From: Ceratothoa steindachneri
Taxonomy: Eukaryota; Arthropoda; Malacostraca; Isopoda; Cymothoidae
Direction: 5' to 3'
DNA length: 64,000 nt
Assembly: GCA_963969495.1 (NCBI GenBank)
Contig: OZ018329.1
Span: 148,984,502 to 149,048,501, forward strand
Made by a program: the position numbers and the translations under genes. A model generated the notes under the pieces. It was given only the letters and a program-made list of their open reading frames with translations, made no database searches and was not told the DNA's origin. Shown piece after piece: positions 58,191 through 64,000 of the stretch; within the stretch, counting starts at the first letter, position 1, and each line of letters starts with the position of its first letter.

Positions 58191-60596
58191 CGCTAACCAA
58201 AAGGCTACAATCAACATCCCCACTTTCTTTAAGTGTTAAAAGGGTTTCTACTATTTTATTCCGTTTGGTATCTCTTTCTTGCTTATTTCTTAATCTGTTT
58301 TTCCTTGTTTTGTCTAACAACAAAAAAACTCGAAATCGTTTGTATATAATTCTTTCGTTATTTCCCTCGGGTTATTGAGCTGGTCTGATGGCATTTAATC
58401 TTGAAGCTTTTTTAAATACTTAAATCTTGTTCTTCACCTCTATCTTTTACTTAAATGAAAACAGGCAATTTTTACATCTATTTTACCTAACTGAAAATAT
58501 ATCCAATGTGAATAACCTTTACTTTACTTAAATCAAAACATATCTAACTTGTACAACCTCTATTTCGCGTCTCAACATTCCAGGAATGAATTTTGTACAT
58601 CATTCTTTGGACTCTTCCTATTTAATAGCCTAACTAGACCAGCTTAGTCATAGCTAGCTTTCGCTCATTTGGGAGAAATGAGTTGTTAGCTCCAAATGCT
58701 TTGTATATTAATTCTAATTCTTTAAAAGAAGTTTATTTCATTTTTAATCCAATAAAATAGGAAAAGTTGTAGAACAAATGGATTACGATATAATTGATTA
58801 ACCTCACTTTAAAATACATTTAATTTTTCCCAAGGCGGCAAGAACTTTCCGATAGATTTAATAGTTCCGTATTTTTTTAGGAATGAAAGCCCATAAATTC
58901 TAATTGTTGTTAGGTTTTATTAGTTAATAGCACTTACGTGTTTTTTTGGAGGTTTTCCATTCACTAGCCACGTTAGAGATGGGGCGTACTGGCGATTTTC
59001 GGAGGTGCAGTTGAGCGACACTTTGCTTCCAATCATATAAGCTGTTAAGGTTCCCATGATTAATGGGACTTTTAGCGGCTCAGCTGAAGAAGATAGAAAA
59101 TTCACGAATCATCAACAAAGGAATGTAAACTTTACTAATTTCATATAATCTATAAGAGATAAATGATCCCATGAGAGCTTATCATAAAATGGTGTTTTAG
59201 AAGATAACTATAATTGGTGTCCAGGGGATCTTTACACTAAAGAATTGTTTGTTTTACAGCCTTGTCACGCAGAGGAATTCATTAAGTTACTGAAGAAAGA
59301 TACCCTACTTTAGCGCCCCTATGAATGAGACATAGTTTCTAGAAAATACAATAATTGAAGCAATAAAAAAATGGAGCAACGAGAGAGAATTTAATTTAAA
59401 TATTTATGATGGAAAAATATCGTTTAGCCTAACATGGCTAAGATTAGGGAAAAAACAGTTGGGTAAAAAAAAAAGCCTTCGATCATCTAAACTGACCCAA
59501 GGGTTGGATTAAAATGTAAAAAAATATCATACAAAATAAAATTAATTCTTATAATTATCATCATAAGCCTTCTTGGGCGGGGGCGGGAGGGAATATCAAA
59601 ATGTAGTGTAAATTCGACAAAGATCAGAATGTAGTGTAAACAAAAAAAAGATTAGAACGTAGTCTAAACTCAACAAAGATCATAATATACTATAAACTCA
59701 AAAAGGATCAGAATGCATCGTAAACTCAAGAAAGATCAGAATGTAGGGTAAACTCAACAAAGATTAGAATGTAGTGTAAACTCAACAAAGCTTGGAATGT
59801 TGTGTAAAGTCAACAAAGCTTGGAATGTTGTGTAAACTCAACAAAGCTTGGAATGTTGTGTAAACTCAACAAAGCTTGGAATGTTGTGTAAACTCAACAA
59901 AGCTTGGAATGTTGTGTAAACTCAACAAAGATCAGAATACATCGTAAACTCAACAAATATCAGAATGTAGTGTAAACTCAACAAAGCTTGGAATGTTGTG
60001 TAAAGTCAACAAAGCTTGGAATGTTGTGTAAACTCAACAAAGCTTGGAATGTTGTGTAAACTCAACAAAGATCAGAATGCATCGTAAACTCAACAAATAT
60101 CAGAATGTAGTGTAAACTCAACAAAGCTTGGAATGTTGTGTAAAGTCAACAAAGATCCGTATGCAGTTTAAACTCAACAAATATCAGAATGGTGTAAACT
60201 CAGCAAACCGTTGAAGCAAATTTCAATAGTGGAAAAACCTTTGACAGAGATCTGTATTTGGTTCAACTTTCGGAGTCAGAGTGTTTTATGGATGCATCGG
60301 CGCAAAAAAAAACAATTGAAAAAAACTTTTCAAACGAGATATGACTCGCAATCACGAAACTCCCTTATTTTTAGTTCTCATTAAAAATCATTGAAAATTC
60401 ATCTGGAGCTCTTAAAAGGGGCATGAAAAAGTGACCGTGGGAGAAAATCGTGAAACTCACAGTAGACGGTGAGTTTCGTTATTTTTTCATCTCTTCTGAA
60501 AGCAGGACGGTCACCGATCAGTTCGCAGCGATATTCGCCGGATGTGGCTCCCGAGATGTCCTTCAAAACCACTTCTCTTTCGGATGACGCAGAACA
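57617..60596 (-). CDS. beat: Beaten-path (Beat) family immunoglobulin protein, 3' three exons
   Basis: Three minus-strand exons (60596-60461, 59083-58938, 57877-57617) join in frame with phases 1 and 0. Together they encode the end of a first Ig domain, then a second Ig domain. Exon 1 has SGEYRCEL with the F-strand Cys. Exon 2 has VSLNCTS and LTWLVNGKP with the B-strand Cys and C-strand Trp. Exon 3 has RFIDGQAEVTCQAKMG with the matching Cys. The Y-(S/A)-E-P linker and the L-x-(F/L)-x-(V/A)-x-x-x-x-F-x-x-G-x-x-x-(L/V)-x-C block are typical of Beat proteins, which are secreted or membrane-anchored ligands of Sidestep receptors in arthropod axon guidance. The signal peptide and first half of Ig1 must lie upstream, probably beyond the window. 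Orthology within the Beat family cannot be told. The C-terminus is uncertain (see exon 3). Confidence 0.75.
57878..58937 (-). other. Beat-like gene, intron 2, containing a Penelope-like remnant
   Basis: The 1060-bp intron has GTAAGT and TTCTTCAG borders. Inside are (AT)n tracts at 57925-57984 and 58138-58189 that bracket about 150 bp with features of a Penelope terminal repeat. The rest is anonymous AT-rich DNA. The plus and minus frames over the (AT)n tract encode only alternating Tyr-Ile and are not genes. Confidence 0.7.
57985..58137 (+). mobile_element. Penelope-like terminal repeat (pLTR) remnant between (AT)n tracts
   Basis: The segment CCTGCGAGACCTTGCAGTCA before the right tract resembles TTCTTGCGATATTGCATTAA before the tract at 38664, and both are directly followed by CATT and (AT)n. 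It also has a hammerhead-like core at 58026-58055: TTGAGAAT, then GAAC/GTTC stem, then GAAAG. No coding sequence is attached. This suggests a solo or heavily truncated terminal repeat of a related family. Confidence 0.5.
58938..59083 (-). CDS. beat: Beat-like gene, exon with first half of Ig domain 2
   Basis: Acceptor: TTTTCTATCTTCTTCAG precedes CTGAGCCG. Donor: AAACAC is followed by GTAAGT. The 146-bp exon starts with two bases completing a Ser codon and reads SEPLKVPLIMGTLTAYMIGS, KVSLNCTSENRQYAPSLTWL, VNGKPPKKH. NCT is a potential N-glycosylation site. It ends at a codon boundary. Confidence 0.8.
59084..60460 (-). other. Beat-like gene, intron 1, containing a 28-bp minisatellite
   Basis: The 1377-bp intron begins GTGAGT and ends CTTCTTCAG. 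About 610 bp of it (59594-60204) is the tandem array described separately; the rest is anonymous. Confidence 0.75.
59594..60204. repeat. Minisatellite, 28-bp unit, about 22 copies
   Basis: The unit is near TGTAAACTCAACAAAGCTTG GAATGTTG. Two main variants exist, AAGCTTGGAATGTTG and AGATCAGAATGTAGTG; the first contains a HindIII site. A five-unit block (about 140 bp) is itself repeated, seen by GATCAGAAT(A/G)CATCG at 59930 and 60070. The array lies wholly inside the intron of the Beat-like gene. Confidence 0.95.
60461..60596 (-). CDS. beat: Beat-like gene, exon with end of Ig domain 1
   Basis: Acceptor: TCTCTTTCCTCAAG precedes TGTTCTGCG. Donor: GTCTACT is followed by GTGAGT. The 136-bp exon encodes CSASSEREVVLKDISGATSG, then EYRCELIGDRPAFRRDEKIT and KLTVY, ending with one base of a split codon. 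Only the C-terminal half of the Ig fold is here. The exon is markedly GC-richer than the flanking introns. Confidence 0.75.
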
Positions 60597-60609
60597 CTTG
60601 AGGAAAGAG

Positions 60610-62010
60610 ACAAAATTGAAAGAAAAAAAGAACTCAATATGAACAGAACTCAGTCATTCCACCGAGCTAAAAGAAAGGTTAAGTTTAGAAGGTTAATATT
60701 AGTAAGATAAACTATAATGTACACAGTGATGGTATAGAGTCAGTAGAGCGTTGAAGGACGCTGTTCATCCACCCCAAGCATGTGATTATATCCAATAGAA
60801 CAATTTAATAGCCATAAAAAGAACTTTATTAATTGGGTATTTTAACTAAGTGGGTATTTTAACCTTTACTTTTGGAGTCTCAGTACAGGATGTCGTCTTC
60901 ATCCACCCGTGAGGACACAGGGTAGTTTTCATCAACGCTTGGATACAGTCACTTGCTTGGCATGGATAAAGAGCGTCTCACAGACCTACCCGATACAGTG
61001 TGAAGATGGTTTACTCATTGCTTTACTAACCGCAATGTTGAGATTAAGAAATTGGCAACAAGAAAGAGATTACTACTCCATACGTTCACCGCTTCTTTGT
61101 ACAATGGACCTATGTCCTGGAGAATTGGGCAACGCCTCCTTGCCATTAGCAGTTAACCTAGTGTCCACTTTTGATTTCTTAGGAGATGTATTTTTCGCAC
61201 ATTTTCCACTCAATTCTCCGTCGAAAGACCGTTTTTATATGCAGTGAAGTTAAGTCACAATTTTCAAAGGGTTATGGAGTTTTGATTTTGATTATGAAGC
61301 AATCGCCATTCGTTGTACCCACTCGCATTTCCAAATCCACGTTTAAGTGTAAGAACTCACCTAAAATATGTCATGGATGATCCTATCTGGTGGTAAAATT
61401 GTATAAAAATCTACTCCCTAATTTCACCACTTCTCCTAACAAGCTCTCCATAAACCTTCAAGCAGAGATGCCTTATTAGGTATATGGTATAGAAAATCAT
61501 GAATGCTGAGTCAGTCTATCAGCCTGAACCCTCCCCAACCCTTCATTCTCGAGGAAAGGCAAGATATTGGGAAGAAAATAGACAATTTAAGCTATTATCC
61601 AGTCAACGTCATTAATTTTACATTGAAAGCTCCTCTCCGTTAATTAATTAAGGCAATCTTAACTTAGATGTTTTCTTCTCTCAGATTTATAAATATAGCA
61701 AAGTTTGCCTCTTTCTCTTCTATCTTGTCAAGAGGGAAATTAGCTTGGGTAACTCAAAAATGTACTGAACACTAATATTTTATATGGTCATATTTTTTGC
61801 CTAGAAAGAGGAAAATATCAGAATTAAGATAGCCTTCTTACGATAAGTTGTAGCGAAAAATAGTGGTAAAAATATGTTCGCAAACTAATGGTAAAAATGA
61901 GAGAGAAACAAGCAAACAAATTTGGCAAACCAAAATTGGAAACATCGTATGCATTGTTGTCCCGTGTTCCAATGCACCCAGCTTCCATTCGGTTATAGTA
62001 TGGAAAAAAA
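60610..62010. other. Anonymous sequence upstream of the Beat-like exons
   Basis: I looked on the minus strand for the missing first half of Ig domain 1 and found no exon with the expected Cys and Trp pattern. The plus-strand frame at 60909-61247 has no recognised domain. The upstream Beat exons are therefore either in the unrecognised part or beyond 64000. Confidence 0.5.
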
Positions 62011-62640
62011 ATTACTCTCCAACATTTTGTTAAATAAATAATTACTCTACCATATTTTGTTAAATAAAGAGTAAATCCACAATATTTTATTGAAAAAATA
62101 ATTACAACATTTTGTTACATAAAAATTTACGCTTCAACATTATATTTATTGAAATTATTACTCTATAACATTTTGTTAAATATATAATTACTCTACAACA
62201 GTTAATTAAATAAATAATTAGTCTACGACATTTTGTTAAATAAATAAATACTCTAGAGCATTTTGTTAAATAAATAATTAATACATTTTGTTAAATAAGT
62301 AATTACTCTTCAATATTTTGCAAAATATATAATTACTCTAAAAGATTTCAATAAATAACCACTCTACAACATTTTTTTTAAATAAATAAATACTATACAA
62401 CATTCTTTTTAAATAAATAAATACTATACAACATTTTTTTAAATAAATAAATACTACACATAATTTTTTTAAATAAATAAATAAATACTATACAACATTT
62501 TTTTAAATAAATAAATATTATACAACATTTTTTAAATAAAAAAAATTCTACAACCTTTTGTTATATAAAAAAAATACCTTAAAAAACATTTTGTTGAATG
62601 AATAATTATTTTACAATATCTTGTTAAACAAATAATTGCT
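62011..62640. repeat. AT-rich minisatellite, about 31-bp unit, about 20 copies
   Basis: The unit approximates ACTCTACAACATTTTGTTAA ATAAATAATT. A sub-block (62370-62540) has a variant with a long T run and AAATAAATAAATACTATACA. It is imperfect and likely old. Confidence 0.9.
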
Positions 62641-63460
62641 GTGCAATTTTTGTTAATTTTAGGAAAAAAACAAAAAAAGTTATCCGGTTTTGCTCGAGTT
62701 TAATTGAAACTCTCTCGACGGTCTCTGAAGAAATTTGCTATACCAATGGTTTTTTAAGTGCGTTGGTTTTATTTGTTGATTGTGAACTCTTTGGCTTGTG
62801 ATGAAAGTTGTTAGGTTCCTTGTGGTTTGGTGGTTATAAGTTTTTCTTAAATTTATGAAGGTTAGGTAAGGTTATTAAGGGGTGTTTTTTTTTTTAAATG
62901 GTTATGATTTGTTTGCTGTTTTAGGCACGTTAGGTAAATTTGTTTGGGTTTTGTTTTTTATATTTGATAGTTATGAGTTGTCTATTGTGTTATAAAGGTT
63001 AGGTCAGGTAGGTTGCTACGTAGGTAAGTTTCACCATTCTTTCCCCAACCATGGACAGGATCCCTCAGCCGTATAATGAAATGCAAATAAAGATCAGAAT
63101 GACACTGGTCGGTGCAGGGACCAAAGGTCGGTCCACCTGAAGTAGGGAGAGTAGATATGTTTTGCTCTGAATACGGGAAGGGAAATGATAGCGGTGTGGC
63201 GACTGCTTATGTTTGTGATGATGCGTGTGAAGTTACTTACCTACGAGGGAAGGGTCATCAGCGTATCCGCTAATGGGCGTCATGCTCATGACGCTGCTGA
63301 AGGTTTGGTGTTTACTTTCGCTCGAATAGAACCCGTGACTAGATGCGAGAAAACCAACGTCGTATCTACCTGGCTATCGAGGTAGATAAACATTGGTCTA
63401 AAGACATATTCTTATGTTAGATAATAAGGCGTATATAAAACCCAGTTTTTTAAATTTTTT
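62640..63460. other. Anonymous sequence
   Basis: A T- and G-rich strand bias runs from 62750 to 63020. A plus-strand frame at 63185-63385 (MIAVWRLLMFVMMRVKLLTY) is unassigned. Nothing else is recognised. Confidence 0.45.
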
Positions 63461-63664
63461 CCTAGTTTGCCACAAAGATGACCTTTGAAAAGGTTGAAAG
63501 ACGTCTCGGGTGATAAAGATATGCCACTTCCAGCAGTTTTCCCACCTTTCGCTTTCTGAAAAGAAAGTCTTTGCAAAGGTTAAAAAGATGCAGCGCAAGC
63601 TTAATCAAGCTGCAATCGCTGTCGATTTTAACAAATCTTGCATCCAACATGGCCTCCTACCACG

Positions 63665-63700
<36 letters not shown>
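63461..63700 (+). mobile_element. Penelope-like element 5' end: pLTR-like sequence, ORF start, (AT)n
   Basis: A hammerhead-like core at 63474-63506 (AAAGATGA, then ACCTT/AAGGT stem, then TGAAAG) is followed by an open frame from about 63510. It encodes HLSLSEKKVFAKVKKMQRKL, NQAAIAVDFNKSCIQHGLLP RYI. A basic region followed by F-x-x-x-C-x-x-x-x-(L/I)-(I/L)-P-x-(F/Y)-(I/L) is what I associate with the N-terminal region of Penelope proteins. The frame then enters a perfect (AT)n tract (63666-63697) giving YIYIYI, and the rest of the gene is absent. Confidence 0.5.
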
Positions 63701-63704
<4 letters not shown>

Positions 63705-64000
63705 GGAGAAAGGTAATGTCTTACAGTCAATTCGCTAATGACATAATTCAACTAGTCAAGAGTCAGTGTAGAAATTAAAATTTGCAGGGGGAGATTACAA
63801 ACAATTAAAACGACAACATAAACCTATTCTAAAGGGATTTAAAAATCAAAACAACAGCCAAAAATTCACTATAATCTAATTTCTAGACAAAGAGTAGCTA
63901 ATATCGAGGGCAGAAGACTAACTTTACCGATATCATTACGAAGGTAAAGTAATGGGGCTTAAGATAACCTTGACCGGCCACAATCAACATATAGCCGAAA
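63700..64000. other. Anonymous end of window
   Basis: About 300 bp of AT-rich sequence after the microsatellite with no recognised feature. Confidence 0.5.

Noticed and set aside
62860..63010. Repeated GGTTAGG motifs suggesting arthropod telomere repeats (TTAGG)n
   Set aside because: Only scattered single occurrences exist, with no tandem run.

Overview
This window is AT-rich metazoan nuclear DNA, almost certainly from an arthropod. It has no bacterial-style operons. It holds one recognisable split host gene and many decayed transposons and tandem repeats. The host gene, on the minus strand at 57617-60596, is the 3' part of a Beaten-path (Beat) family immunoglobulin-domain gene. Three exons have GT-AG borders and compatible phases. 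Beat proteins are arthropod axon-guidance ligands, which supports the arthropod placement. I cannot name the species.

Layout. Positions 1-5780 are mostly anonymous, with a short 43-bp tandem array whose units form hairpins. From 5785 to 20050 lies a cluster of Jockey-like non-LTR retrotransposons: two or three copies on the minus strand (5785-14260) and one on the plus strand (15060-20050). All are broken by stops and frameshifts, and the plus copy carries a nested inverted duplication in its reverse transcriptase. A degenerate minisatellite of about 58 bp fills 21290-24700 and is split by an internally deleted mariner-type element with intact terminal inverted repeats (22182-23131).

From 24700 to 35600 there are CR1/L2-like LINE fragments, a piggyBac fossil, two minisatellites and a Tc1 fossil with an intron-like GT-AG gap. 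At 38005-38713 lies the 3' end of a Penelope-like element between inverted terminal copies and (AT)n tracts. A small hAT-type MITE sits at 40218-40661. A homogeneous 153/154-bp satellite occupies 41795-44640.

Positions 45570-54270 hold more LINE fragments, an unclassified TIR element, a BED-finger hAT remnant with only its N-terminal coding part, two short hairpin-bearing arrays and a second Tc1 fossil. The Beat gene follows, with a Penelope-like remnant in one intron and a 28-bp minisatellite in another. The last 3.5 kb ends with an AT-rich 31-bp array and the 5' end of another Penelope-like element.

Nothing here looks like an active multi-gene pathway. The relationships visible are nesting and mutual disruption of mobile elements, and repeats filling introns of a neuronal cell-surface gene. 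The most unusual signals are three Penelope-associated hammerhead-like motifs, the Tc1 intron, the two-type arrangement of the satellite, and the fold-back LINE. Family calls come from reading translated motifs by eye; no database search was run.
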